Numbered from the stretch's first letter, positions 33,356 to 45,088 are shown. The stretch: DNA of 45,088 nucleotides from Paramarasmius palmivorus (GCA_037176845.1 JAYKXP010000255.1:1-45088); one strand, 5' to 3'. Numbers and translations: made by a program. Notes: generated by a model from the letters alone, not told the origin.

Positions 33356-36309
33356 GAGATCCATGGACTTGTAAAGGTCCAATGGAAGAGTAGGGATGAG
33401 GTAGAGCAAAGGGTGGAAGGTGGATTGGAGGACAGAGGGGGAGAGTAGGCATCTTGTGAAAACTGTAGTGATGGAAGGTTAAAGTGTTAACAAGATCACA
33501 GATAATTTATTTTGCCATATGAGATATTTAGAAAGATGATATATGGCATTGTTCTGAGATAGCAGTATATATTAGACATATGAAATAAGACTAAAATCCA
33601 GAATACATACATGATCAAAACATTGGCTCTTCTTCAGCATTGTTGGTGCTGCTCAGCTCTGGGTCGTTCCTTGATGCAATGCTGGTAAGCTTACCTTTGG
33701 TTAGCTGTTAATCGGTAGCTAACCCACTCAAAGAATCCAGCAACATTCATTGATTCTGGCTCAATTCAATGAAGACGATGAGGCTTTGGATTCTTAGGGT
33801 ATGTCTGCATTGATGTGTTGTTCCCTGTCTTTGTTCTAACTTCTACGTAGTAGGTAATGGCAGTCATCGCTACTGGAGCTGCACCTTTTTGTCCAAGGTG
33901 TCAACTTGCAAGCCTGAAGCAGGTTCTATGAAGGATGGAGGTTGAACAAACAATGAATGGATGTACATACCAGAGGGAACATTGAGGCAAGCTCTTCTAT
34001 TTCATCCAGGCCAAACACAAATCACAATTACACTCTACAGGGTCTATACATCTCTGTGATGGGCACCCAGAGTTCCCTGTGCGACATTCCCAACACTCTA
34101 GAACTCCTTAGTCTAGCTCTCAGCCAAGGCCATTTCCAACATCCCAAATGCAAGGAAGAACTGTGCAGATGAGACAGTAGGTCATCTCTCTGTTCCTCTC
34201 TCTTGGTTTCTGCATGTTAACAAATACCCTATCCAGTGCAATCTAAAGGAAGAGTGGTGAAAGAAAGCGAAGACAATGGTTCCTTCTGACCTACTCCTCT
34301 TGACACCATCTCTAAAACCCATCTTTTTGGCCAGACATCTCGAAACTGAAGCCATACTGTGTAGGTGGAAGCTTCTGAGTTGCTTGCATCACTACTTTTG
34401 TACACAGTATCATTATGCTTAGACTCCAAATAGTAGTTCAAGCTATAGTACTCTTTTGGGGCATGAACACAGTGCATGGGCTGGAGAACAGGCAGAGGGG
34501 TGAGGTATCTCAAACACTTGCACTCTGACCTTCAGCAAAGGCCTATGTCGACTGCTACAGTACCTTCAGGCCCACCGCTGAGACTTTAGCTTGTAGGCAC
34601 TTTCACACAAGTTAGCAGGGTAGCTTTGATCTCCAATGTTGGGATTAAGTAGGTTTCTTTCAGAAGAAGCCTTACCAGGCCAGCTTGCCTGTATCTGATG
34701 AAGATTGTAGCTTTGCCAGTGGGCACAGTATCGGGCCATAGTTTGATGGTTACTGCCCAATTCAGGCACTGCTTACTAATGACAGAACCTGCCAAAATTA
34801 GTGCAATCGGATGACAGGCCAATGATGTCGTATCAGAGGTATGTCCGCCAAGCCTCCATTGCAGCACCATGAGTGCTTGCATTCAAAGACAGGCACCTCC
34901 ATCAAGTGCACATCTAGTGACTATCAAAGCAGCCATAGTGTAGCATTTCTGTATAATTTTGGTTACTATTGTGGTATAGATGTAACTAATACATTCTACT
35001 AGGGATCAGAGGCAGAAAATGAAGTACATATCACCTACCAATCAACTAGGAGTAACTGACTAGATTCTCGCAGTAATGAGCCTTTTGCACTCAATATGAT
35101 TATCGAGTACACTGCAATGAGGGAACTTTGAAATGTTCAAGTGTTTCTTCCAAGTTCCTTCATGCTTTCCTATGCCAACTAACACCCCTAGTTCATGGAC
35201 TTTGCTACATCCAAACTATATGATGCAACACAATAAAAATTCATAATATTGCATGCATTGCTTTGTATCTAGCATGCTCAAAGTGCTTCAAGTTATTGTT
35301 GAGGAATGAACACAAAGGATGGCATATCACTGTTACAAGATGTGTGTGTTCAAGTTTGCTGAAGTTCCCTTCTGATCTTTTCAGGTATCTGTGTAAATAA
35401 TACCCAAATTCCATGCTGAAAAAATCCAACCTGAGAAAAGAATATTGTAACTCAGTAGTAATATTTCATAGTTCATAATAAGGCCAGGCATTGAATCTAC
35501 TTCAAGGAATACTACCAATGCTCAATAAAAACAGTGCAACTACTGGTTCAAACAAGGAACTGAAAATGTCAAGATGCCAAATACCACCCATGAGCATGCT
35601 ACTGGCATTGCAACCCCTAAGCCATGACGGAGTTGCCAGTGAGTGAAAAAGGTAGTAAGAAATACATAGTTACCAAAATTTCACCATAATTTTCATAGAG
35701 GTTTCCAGGGAAGGGTCATTACGGTTGCCCAGCAAGCTCAGGTTCACTTTGCAATTTGAGCCTTGACTCAAGCAATTACCTATTGGCATCAGACTTCTCG
35801 CGAGTAAGCCAATTGAATTCCTTGAGAATTTTATCCAGTTCGAACGAATTCAAGATATGCCCATACTTACCACAGGCATTACTCCCAGTTTTCTAAGGTA
35901 TCTATTCTGAATGTCAACAATTTTTCTTCTCAATATAAAGATGAAAACAACCATTTTTTGTGCTCAAGGACTTGAACACTGCCCTGGGAATTGATTTAGG
36001 CTGACAGCAGCAGTGATGGATTGATGTGGCAGGTGATCCTATGTCATGGTGGTGAATTCCATTGGTGGTGGCGCCAGTAAAGTGTCAGTGAGTGCACTTG
36101 CAATGAGATTTCACTAATGGAGTACCTTTGAATGAGAGCCCAGCTATCCTGGTCTTTGAGTGTGAAACTGGTGAAAGGATAAGGAAAGCACAGGACTTGC
36201 GCCTATTAGTAGCACCCCTGCTGGAGTTGGATCCAGTGTGAGGCTTATAAAACGCTGTGAGGGTACCAGAACGAAATCGCTGAAAAACAGTCATTTTGAC
36301 ACTAATTGT
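33356..36309. other. Gene-poor AT-rich intergenic region
   Basis: No convincing gene or transposon is visible. The best open frames are a 71-codon plus-strand frame at 33957-34172 (containing LELLSLALSQGHFQHPKCKE) and a 98-codon minus-strand frame at 34586-34882; neither has a recognisable domain or splice context. The second LTR element begins at the right edge. Confidence 0.4.
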
Positions 36310-38026
36310 TGTGTTCAGAATCGCACTAGTACATCGTACTAAGTACTATATGGACTTGGTAGCACTACTAGGAACCTAGTAGTGCGCATATGACGAGGAA
36401 TAAGATAGGCATGCATTGCGTAGTGAATACTAGCTGCGCGCGCATAGACGTTGATGTCGTCGTTAGCCCTATATGATTGCGCTAGGATACGCGTCGAAAC
36501 CTGTAGACCGTATCTATACTCTATTACCAGGCTGGACCCTTACGAGGACATGCTACTGTACATGGTAGACTTCCTAGTAGGTCATATGGCTACACTATAC
36601 TCGCGCTATGGGACATATGAGATGGGATAGTGAACGAGGACCAACTACCACAGCATAGAAGGACCCTAGGGGACGAATCAGAGCTATATACCAAATACGG
36701 TAGAAGCTGGAGGTGCGAGTCACCTTCGAGAGCAGAGTTACCAGGATTAGAGATGTCCGAGTAACCGGGTCATCGATATGAGGACCATATGGGGGCTTAA
36801 CAGCTTTCCCATATCGATCGGAATATCCCTCGAGCTTCGAGTTGGGATTCCTACTGCTAGTACAGACACTAGTAGGGGACATATAGTCCTATAACCAGGG
36901 AACAGATAGGATTCTGTACCAGGACTGTCCTAGGACATAGAAAATATAATATAGAACTACACGGGCATGGAGCCTACCTTCCTCGGATACGAATCCGAAG
37001 CGTTTCGGTCTAGATCGGACTCCTAGCAAGTTCCGAGCGGAATAACTATGTCCTAGCACCGATATCCGAAACGCACCATGCGGAACAGCGCATCCGCGCG
37101 CCACTTCCTAGCAACCAAAAAGCAATATGACTCGCAGTCCTGCAAAATAATGTCGAATTCCGACCAATATATATCCAAACCTTCCTTTTCTGGTAGATAC
37201 TTACTTCATATGGACAGAATCCTCTCCTCGTTCTCATTTCTTGCATAGTTACTATTACTTTATCGTGTCCACTTTCACTTATATGTAAAATATGTATGCT
37301 CGCGGGTATATAAGCAGCAGGGTTTCCCCTAGGAAGCTCCAAGCAATTACCCCGCTATATACGTAGCCCTAGTGCACCAATAGCAGAGTTCTTGTCTTCT
37401 ATCGTTGACCATAGAGGCGACATGTGCTTAGAAAATAACTTGGAAAATAAAACCTTGAAAAGCCCTTCTCTATATTGAACTAGAGTCGTGAAATTAAGAA
37501 CTTTGAGATACCCATAGGACAGAGCTAGTTCATCTAGACTCTTTGGATAGGATTGATTGTTTCAGGACTAGTGTGGAGCCCCACCAGTGATCGTTAAAGC
37601 TTAGTGTGGAGCCCCACTAGCTTATAGGTGGCCTGATTGTCGTGCTAGTTCGACTAGTGTAATCAGTGCCTTTGGTTGTCGTGCTAGTTCGACTAGTGTA
37701 ACCATAGCCTTCATAGGAACAATAGGTCTTTACCCTTGTTGGGTTTGATAGGTTATTTTGCGTCATAGGAACGTATAGGAATAGTTATAGATAGGTTTAT
37801 AGGTTGGCTCGCGTTGTCTTGATCATATTGAGACTATATTACCATATTACATTGTTTCATTCATCGCTCGTACACTTCCCTTGTGTCCTAGTGATTTGTA
37901 GACGTTCAACTAGTGTGCTAGTTGATTTCTTGTGTCGATTGTACGGATCCTTTGACAACGTCGAACCCCGCTCGCACAACTTGGCATATTATTTCGCTCG
38001 TTCACAAGCGTTTTATAAGCCTCACA
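36310..38026 (+). repeat. RT2 5' LTR (approximate, about 1.7 kb)
   Basis: The left edge is placed at TGTGTTCAG and the right edge at CCTCACA, two bases before the primer site, giving TGTG...CACA ends. A TATATAAG at about 37306-37313 could be the TATA box. It contains short tandem repeats at 37567-37702. It holds no coding frame of note. The left boundary cannot be confirmed without the second LTR. Confidence 0.5.
37567..37702 (+). repeat. Two pairs of tandem repeats inside the RT2 LTR
   Basis: TAGTGTGGAGCCCCAC occurs twice (about 37569 and 37602). TTGTCGTGCTAGTTCGACTA occurs twice (about 37637 and 37675), each followed by GTGTAA. The first unit contains GTGG...CCAC and may form a small hairpin. 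It could serve as a transcription-factor or RNA-packaging site; this is a guess. Confidence 0.6.
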
Positions 38027-38028
38027 TT

Positions 38029-38046
38029 TGGAGCCCACCGTGAGGG
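38029..38046 (+). other. RT2 primer binding site candidate
   Basis: TGGAGCCCACCGTGAGGG starts two bases after the LTR end. A TGG start is what complementarity to a tRNA 3' CCA end requires, so this element appears tRNA-primed, unlike RT1. The tRNA was not identified. Confidence 0.55.
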
Positions 38047-38198
38047 GTGGTTCTAGATAACAAGAAATCTTACTAGCGCTCCGAGCGAGCTCTACATTTA
38101 TTAGTACACATTTTGTGTCATAGGCTATATAGCCCACGCTTTCATATACTTCCTGAATTAGGCCGTAAACCTAGTTCAACCCAAAAGAGACTATCTCT

Positions 38199-40099
38199 AG
38201 GACGAAGACAAGATTCCACAAGAATCGAAGCCTCGTACTACTAGAAACTCTCAACGAGCTGGGGAACGCATTCTAGATTTTCCACCTAGACCCCGCAAAG
38301 CTAGAACAGTAGGAGCAGTACCTACACCCCCTAGAAATCTGGATAGTGACGACGAGTTTCATACTCCGTTACCACTAGACGAACTTCTTGAAGTCACTAG
38401 ACTATGCGCGTCGGTAGCAGCCTACGAGGAGCTCCGCGAGCAACAAGAAGAACATTTAGAATTTACCACAAACTTGAGAGTAGCTCTCACAAAACTCGCT
38501 CGCGAGTTACAGAAAAAGAAGACTCCTCGGAATCCTTTTTCGCACAAATCCATTAGAACAAGAATCTATAGAGAAAAACCTGCTATTCCTCGTACAAAGA
38601 TGGCTGATGCACCTACTTTGCGAGAATCATGGCGAGACCTCTCCGAGGATGGAGTAAATCAGATTAAAGCTGACAAGCTGAGTAAAGTAAAGCGACCTGC
38701 GAGCTTGCTCAAAGGTAGCCGCGTGGAAAAGTTTGAACAGTGGGAAGAAGACCTGGATCTGATGTTCCTCGAAGGTGGTGTTACCCTAGATGAAGCGAAG
38801 ATATACATAGCTATCAGACAGATGGAATATGACTTGAGAAAGACCTGTGTGGGCTGGGATAGCTCGCGCGGAGACTCATATGAAAAGTTTATTGAGGACG
38901 TCAAAGAGGAAATTGGCTTTAAGGAAGGACGAGGATCGACTACAACATTGGACCGTCTAGTAAAGAGACACCAGAGCATAGGGCTGCAAGTCAGCGAGGA
39001 CGTGCTCAGGACATATAACCGTGTGTTTCGCTATGAAGCGAGTAAGCTCACAGCAGCACCCGCGTTAGTCTCAAATACATTCCTAGTAGCTAGATACCTC
39101 GAAGCGTTTGAAGAGGACTTTATCCGAGAGATCGTTAATATGCTACAACGCATACAGAGCGATAAGCTTTCCCTAGGGAAAGGAAAAGAAAAGAAGAAAG
39201 ACGATCAGGATAGGCGATTAGAGGATCCATATACCCTAGATGAAGTAATGGAAGTTGCTTTAAACATTGCTACGAGCAAACTAGGAGATATATATACGAG
39301 GATCAATGCCTCTAGACGTACGAGGGATAGACACGACGATTTAGAACCGCGCGTGTCATCTAAGCATGTCAAGACTGTTACTATAAAACAGGAACCTGAA
39401 GTCGATGAAATTTCTCACAAGATGTCTGTATCTGTGGATAAGCATGAGACGGAGATTCGAGATTTGAAGGATCTCATTCGTTCTATGATGAACTCGATTG
39501 CTGAGATGCAGAAAAAGCAAGAAGCTTGGATGTCAATGGTTGTGAATGGGCAGATGCCACCAGGAGTGATGCGAGCACCGACTTTTGCACAGAGCAGAGG
39601 TCCTAGTTCAAGTCAGCAGCTCTATAATCCTTCCGCGGGACGACCTGGGACTCCTATGATAGGAAGTGCGGCACGAGGAGTGCAGCCACCCCACAACAAC
39701 TGTTTCATCTGTGGTCAAAGCGACCATTTCACGAGGAGTTGCAAGGTCTACCATAAGATGCGAGAACTAGGGTGGATAGTCGATGGTCCCGATGGCCGAG
39801 GCATCCTGAGAGATGGTTTGAAAATGCTGTTCATACCACCTGGTTCGAATAAAACTAGAAAGGACTTGATTGAAGAGTTAGCCAAGCAGCGAGGATGGCC
39901 TGGTAGTGATAGCTATCACCCAGACAGCTATATGTTTGCGCTAGAGGAAGATGATATGGGACAAAGGTTCCAGGAATTAGCTATGGAGGACGAAGACATC
40001 GGGGAACAAGAGGAGAAGGAGGAACACCTTCTGACACTCTTGCTAGATCGTCAACAGCGTCGCTCGGGCAGAGGCAACCCGCAAGGGTCAAAAAACTAG
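38199..40099 (+). CDS. gag: RT2 Gag with CCHC zinc knuckle
   Basis: The frame opens after a TAG at 38196-38198 and runs to TAG at 40097-40099. The first ATG in good context is at 38599 (AAGATGGCTGATGC, giving MADAPTLRESWRD), but upstream sequence in the same frame also looks like protein (TPLPLDELLEVTRL, EELREQQEEHLEFTTNLR), so the true start may be a lost or non-AUG codon. The middle is a helical capsid-like domain (EKFEQWEEDLDLMFLEGG, KFIEDVKEEIGF), then a charged linker, and CFICGQSDHFTRSC (CCHC knuckle, 39701-39742). It overlaps the protease frame at the slippery site just before its stop. It packages the element RNA. Confidence 0.8.
40090..40096 (+). promoter_or_regulatory. First -1 frameshift site AAAAAAC (RT2 gag to protease)
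   Basis: In the gag frame the bases read A AAA AAC and are followed at once by the gag stop TAG. Shifting back one base continues as LEAPRMGPTSRVPQP into the protease ORF. AAAAAAC is one of the best known retroviral -1 slippery heptamers. Downstream, GCTCC and GGGGC could pair five bases after the site. Confidence 0.8.
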
Positions 40100-41565
40100 A
40101 AGCTCCAAGGATGGGGCCAACGTCTAGAGTGCCACAACCTGTACCGGCCCCTGAGGACAAATCTAGATCTAGAAAACTGCGATCGGTGGTGGTAGAGATA
40201 CCAACGCCTCCACGGAGAAATATACCCAAGTCTGTTCCTGTTTCTGATTCCTCGTCATCTTCTTCTGTTTCTCTTCCTTCCAATATACCTACTAGTAAAG
40301 AAAACAAGACCCCTCGGGTCGAATTAAAAGATCTAGGCGATAAGGAGTCTGACGATGAGTTCTCGGACGATGAAGACGTAGAACCTAGGATGTCAAAACC
40401 GTCCTCGGAGAAACGACTATTCGATGAGGTGCTCCCTATCGTTAGACCACCTGTTCCTAGTGAACATATTAAGGCCCGTAGTGATATGGTGCCTACTAAA
40501 AATATCACTCCCGATATGGCGAAAGAAGACTTGCTAAAGCATAAAGCAGTCAGCCGAAGAGTGCCTATTGTTGCCGATGATCCGAAATCAAGGACATCAC
40601 CGAGTGCGCTAGGGAACAAGCAAGTACGCTTCAAAGGCACAGACGAGGACGTAGCTACTGATCTATGTCGCTCGGAGGTCTCTTTGTCTATTGAAGAAGT
40701 TGCTGCTATTTCTCCTAGCGTTAGAAAAATATTGATGAGAAAGCTGTGTAATCACCAGGTGTCAGGGAAGCCTGCCAAAACGTTCTTTAGCAAGTTATCG
40801 TCATATAGACGTTCCTCGGAACCTCTAGAATATAAACCTGTTCTCTCGGAGCATTCCTTGGTCATAGATGTCGAGGATATTGCGCTCGAGGAGGTGTTCG
40901 AAGTATTGGCTGAGCCTAGGGGAAAATTACCTGAAGGTGCGGTCGTACAGAGGGATCCAGTTGAGACATATCAACAGGATGTGCCCGAGGGCGAGCGAAA
41001 AGACATGATCATAGTGGCTAGTAATTCTGACAACCTCCGAGTGGTGTTCCCTAAGATCAATGGGTTGAACGAGGAAGTAGAAAACGTCAAGGACTGTGGC
41101 TCGCAGATTGTAGTTATGTCCACACTAGTAGCAGTTGGTTTGGGAGTAAGCTGGGATCCTACGGTTACCTTGCATATGCAGAGTGCTAATGGACAGCTGA
41201 AATCAACCAAAGGCATCGCTTGGAATGTACCATTCGAGTTTGGCGACATTACTGTGTTCTTGCAAGTTCATATAGTTGATGATCCTCCGTTCCAAGTCCT
41301 CCTAGGACGACCCTTTGATGTGTTAACTTCTTCTGTGATCGAAAACTTCCCCGATGGTGAACAGTTCATCACCGTTACTTGCCCTAATTCTGGGAGAAAG
41401 TGTACTATAGGTACCTATCCTAGGGGCATGGGAAAGAAGATCCGCGCTAGAAGAGAACCAACCCTAGTACCGATGAATGGGAATGCAGGGGCGGAAAAGC
41501 GTCAGGAAGAAGAGCCAAAGAAGGAAGAAGCTGCGGCAAATTTTCAGACTCCCTCAAGGATATAA
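40097..41565 (+). CDS. RT2 protease-containing ORF
   Basis: This frame is entered by a -1 shift from gag; its first in-frame ATG is at 40111. The first half is acidic and Ser/Pro-rich (VSDSSSSSSVSLPSNIP, DKESDDEFSDDEDVEPRM). The second half is a retropepsin-like domain (about 41010-41340): ENVKDCGSQIVVMSTLVAV holds the expected catalytic Asp, but in a D-C-G rather than D-T/S-G setting, and PPFQVLLGRPFDVL is the usual C-terminal LLGRP element. It ends at TAA 41563-41565, seven codons after a second slippery site leading into pol. It would cleave the polyprotein; the Cys may weaken or alter activity. Confidence 0.75.
41538..41544 (+). promoter_or_regulatory. Second -1 frameshift site AAATTTT (RT2 protease to pol)
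   Basis: In the protease frame the bases read A AAT TTT, fitting X XXY YYZ. The protease stop is seven codons later. In the -1 frame the sequence continues as SDSLKDIIGEHGEVVLKIGY, which is plausible protein, and the same frame carries RT and integrase to the window end. Confidence 0.65.
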
Positions 41566-44500
41566 TCGGCGAGCATGGAGAGGTTGTACTGAAAATAGGG
41601 TACGATGAGCATGGAGAAGTGCGAGTGGAGGGATAGAAACTCCCTGATAGAGAAAATTTCGAAAACAATGAGCTAGCAGAAGCATATGCGTTGGCTCTGG
41701 ATAAAAATAGTTTAGATGAGCGAGCTAGGGATGTCCTAGAGTCTTACGAGCAAAAGAGCATTGACAAAGACAATATGGCAACCTATAGCTTATGGAGAGA
41801 AGGTCTCGAGTTGGTAGAGGTCCCTACTGTGGATCCGAGTGATGTATATTTCACCACTAGTGACGAGGACACTTCTCTCCTAGCAAAAGAACATCAACGA
41901 TTAGAACAGAGGAGACTAGGTTTCAGAAACCTGCTCTCATTGATAAAGAATAAAGATTTCATTTCCATATGGGAACATCTGTTTGGGAAGTCAGCGTCAC
42001 AAGTCCTATTGCGAGATTTAAAATCGCTCGGACCTAAGAAGTTCAAAGAGAAATATCTATGAGCGATTAGAACAGGTACCAGGGGACTAGATGTGCCCTG
42101 GGATCTGAGTGACGATAGTGATGAGCTGTCTGACGAGTATGATGACATTGAATGGCGAATCTGGATGGCAGATAGCATGAATCCTGGGTTCCTAGCTTAT
42201 TGGAAACGGTTATATGGACAAGATGTTTGGCCTATACTGCTCCGAGGGGCGAAAGAACGAGGACTCGAGTGGTTTGTCATGCACTATGAGCACTTCCTTG
42301 TAGAAGAGGCAGCGACTCGCGCGCAAACTGAAAATGGAGTGGGAAAGGAAACTTATATGCAGGACGTTGTGTCAGTATATGGGAAGTACAAACCAGTTGC
42401 GTTGAAAGTCAAGCCGGTCAAAGCTACTTTGCCCTCGGAATTTAGGGTAGAGCGCCACATATATGGTGATCCGCTCGCGGATATGCCGGCACTATCGACA
42501 AATCTCCCTGAATTCATTCCGAGCACTAGATATAACGAGGAAAGGAAAGCTATCATAGATGCACATCATCCAGAGGGGTTCCTATGGCCCGAGGAAAGAA
42601 AATTAATGCATCATATGATGAGTCTGCAAGAAGAAGCGTTTGCGTGGGACACCTCGGAAGGTGGAACCTTTAAAGAAGAGTTCTTTCCTCCTGTGAAATT
42701 TCCCGTTATCCCTCATACGCCTTGGGTGGAAAAGAACATTCCTATACCACCTGGCATCTACGATGAGGTTTGCAGAATCATTAAAGAGAAAATTAAAGCT
42801 GGAATATATGAACCATCAAGTTCCTCGTACCGATCTAAATGGTTCTGTGTCCTTAAGAAAGATGGAAAGAGTTTGCGACTAGTACATAGTCTAGAGCCTC
42901 TTAACAAAGTCACGATTCAGTACTCGGGAGTACCACCAGCAACTGCAGAAGTTGCGAGCGCGTTTTCAGGTCACTCGTGTCTAGCTCTATTAGACATATG
43001 GGTTGGTTATGATGAAAGATTGATTGACGAGGACTCAAGAGACTTGACTACGTTCCAAACGCCATTTGGACCGCATAGATTGGTAAAGCTACCTATGGGT
43101 TGGACTAATTCAGTCCCTATATTTCACGATGACGTGACCTATATTCTCCAGGATGAGATTCCTGAAATATGTAAACCATATATCGACGATGTAGTAGTAG
43201 GAGGACCAAAGACGTGATATGAAACGTCCGAGGAACCTCACTATGAAACTATACCCGAAAACAAGGGTATTCGACAATTTGTATGGGAACATTTCCAGAA
43301 TGTTAATAGGGTCTGTCAGCGAATGAAGTATTGTGGAGTAACGTTCTCCGGACCTAAAGCGTACCTTTGTGTAGAGGATGGTTTAGTTGTTGGACACTGG
43401 GTGTCCTGGAAAGGTGAAAAGCCAAACGAGAAGTTAGCAGAAGTGGTCCTATCGTGGGATCCAGCAAATTTCCGTGATAAGAAAGACGTCAACTCGTTTC
43501 TTGGAACGGCTGGACAAATGCGTATGTTCATTAGGGACTATGCTAGAATTACTCGGCCACTCAATAAGATCCGAGGACCCCAAGCTGAATATAAGATGGG
43601 TCCCGAGGAACAAGAGGCGGTTGAAAAAGTGAAAGAAGGCCTTAGAAATGCACCAGCCTTGAGACCGATTGAATACGACAATCCATATGGACTCACATTG
43701 GCTGTAGATACGTCGTGGCAAGCTGTTGGTTTCTACCTATATCAGCGTGATCGCAATGATCCTAGGAAAAAGTTCTTTAATTGGTTCGGGTCAGTAACAC
43801 TGAACGAGCGCGAGGCTAGATTCTCGCAACCAAAACGAGAGCTATATGGGCTCATGCTAGCGTTGATGGTCACTAAATATCAGACCATAGGATGTAGAAA
43901 TTTAACCATAGAGACCGACGCTAGCTATATTAAGGGAATGCTAGACAACCCTGGTGCAGGACCTAATGCTACGATAAATAGATGGATCGAGGAAATTAGA
44001 AAATACCACTTTGAACTAGTACACATTAAGGGTGTAGTTCATGGACCCGATGGGTTATCTAGGCCACCACCTGGAGGCATATCGACCCCTCGGCCACCTA
44101 ATATGAATGATGTCAACTATGGCATTCAAGACGATGGGGAACCGATTACCTTTCGCATGGGCGAGGGTGAGTCCGAGGAACCATTAGAGTTTGAATCGTT
44201 CAAAGGCGATATTGATACTAGAGGTGGTTACTTGAATAAGGTCCTAGCTACGTCCAAGGACGACTTTGAGGAAGAACTCCAAGTCGCTCGGGAAGAAAAT
44301 GTGTTTTATACACACACCGTGGAACGAATTAGATATCGCTCGGGTGTTGTGTTAGACTCTTTCCTACAGAATATCATGCTTCCACCTGAATGGACAGGGG
44401 AACGACAGAAAGAAAATCCATATGACGAGGAACACCGGTCAGAACGCGCTCGCGCGCAAGATGATCGGCTGCCGTTAATCAGAGATTGGCTATCTAGGCC

Positions 44501-45088
44501 TAACTCCGCGTCGATCAGGAACCTGACCGAAACAGAAAAGTCCAAGATTAACAAAGAGGCATCTAAGTTCTTTGTGGATAACGAGGGACGGTTATATAGA
44601 AGGAATTTTGAAGATCCTAGTCAACACAGGCTAGTGGTCGAAAAGAAGAAACGGCTATGGATGCTGGAGTCATCTCATGATTGCCTAGGGCATAAAGGGA
44701 TGTTCGCTACGAAAGAATTAATAGAGAAAAGATTTTGGTGGCCGGATATAGAGTCGGATGTTGAATGGTTCGTCAAGTCCTGTGAGATATGCCAGAACAG
44801 ACAGCGCGAGAAGGTTCAGATACCTCCGAGCGTGACCTACACTCCTTCTCTATTCCAGAAAATACATGTAGACGTCTTTAAGATGTCGCCCGCTAGCAAT
44901 GGCTGCAAGAACGTTGTACATGGACGCTGCGCGTTGACGAATTGGTCCGAGGCGAGAGCTTTGAAAACCGAGTCAGCTAGACAGATTGCAGAGTGGTTCT
45001 TTGATGAAATCATATGCCGATGGGGATGTCCCGAGGAAGTGGTGACAGACAATGCACCGCAGATGACGGCTGTCCTCAAGTGGTTAGA
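41545..45088 (+). pseudogene. pol: RT2 Pol (RT, RNase H, integrase), three stops, truncated by window
   Basis: One frame runs from the second slippery site to the window end, broken only by TAG 41635-41637, TGA 42060-42062 and TGA 43215-43217. Reading continues in the same frame after each; the TGAs fit CGA to TGA (for example GGPKT-stop-YET). Reverse transcriptase: KWFCVLKKDGKSLRLVHSLE, LPMGWTNSVPIFHDDVTYIL and the YIDD active site (43179-43190). RNase H: LTLAVDTSWQAVGFYLYQ, QPKRELYGLMLAL, IETDASYIKGML. Integrase: zinc finger HDCLGHKG...CEICQ (about 44675-44795) and catalytic Asp in HVDVF and in VTDNA, after which the window ends. A linker of about 430 residues separates the frameshift from RT. 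Confidence 0.85.

Larger units (their letters stand above)
36310..45088 (+). mobile_element. Ty3-like LTR retrotransposon (RT2), partial and degenerate
   Basis: The element reads on the plus strand: a long LTR (about 36310-38026), a primer site (38029 on), gag (to 40099), protease (40097-41565), then pol from 41545 with RT, RNase H and integrase, cut by the window end before the last integrase residue. Gag, protease and pol are in three successive -1 frames joined by two slippery heptamers. Pol has three in-frame stops (41635-41637, 42060-42062, 43215-43217), so this copy is dead. It differs from RT1 in strand, primer type, gag, RT sequence (YIDD rather than YLDD) and frame plan. The 3' LTR lies outside the window, so the left edge is only a TGTG...CACA estimate. 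Confidence 0.85.

Noticed and set aside
37567..37702. Repeats with spacing that might suggest a CRISPR-like array
   Set aside because: There are only two copies of each unit, within an LTR of a eukaryotic genome.

Overview
The window looks like the genome of a basidiomycete fungus, probably a mushroom-forming Agaricomycete. Genes have short (about 45-75 bp) GT-AG introns, the host-gene relics resemble the fungal exportin CSE1 and a RING-between-RING (RBR) ubiquitin ligase, and most of the sequence is transposons of kinds common in these fungi. Only three coding regions look intact here: a 1,068-residue membrane protein (30034-33355), an antisense accessory gene inside a retrotransposon (11733-13033), and that retrotransposon's pol.

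Layout. 1-8145 is a graveyard of host genes: three shuffled, frame-broken copies of CSE1 fragments (381-2000, 5140-5740, 5741-8145) surround a decayed RBR ligase (2387-3640) that is preceded by a 277-bp MITE (2103-2379). 8992-22830 is a nested transposon. A Mutator-like (MULE) DNA transposon has terminal inverted repeats (TIRs) and a 9-bp target duplication, and its transposase gene was split by a Ty3-type chromovirus LTR retrotransposon (10900-21981, minus-strand orientation). The retrotransposon has 561-bp LTRs differing at one base and a 5-bp target duplication GACTT. 22831-29990 holds fragments of intron-rich coding sequence that I could not assign. 30034-33355 is the membrane-protein gene. 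33356-36309 is gene-poor. From about 36310 to the window end is a second, different Ty3-like element on the plus strand, truncated by the window edge inside integrase.

How the parts work together. The first retrotransposon (RT1) has a TATA box, a predicted transcript start and, one base after the 5' LTR, a 12-base stretch complementary to that predicted RNA 5' end: the Tf1-like self-priming arrangement. Gag and Pol are linked by a canonical -1 slippery heptamer (GGGAAAC) with a possible stem after it. Downstream of pol, on the opposite strand, lies a five-exon gene for a 353-residue protein with a SUMO-interaction-like motif, a long coiled coil and a basic nuclear-localisation-like motif. Being antisense, its introns would not be spliced from the genomic RNA and so would survive retrotransposition. 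The second element (RT2) reads gag, protease and pol in three frames joined by two slippery heptamers (AAAAAAC and AAATTTT), like the gag-pro-pol plan of some retroviruses.

Many premature stops are explained by single C-to-T or G-to-A changes (CGA to TGA, TGG to TAG). All gene names rest on motif and sequence recognition by eye; no database search was run.
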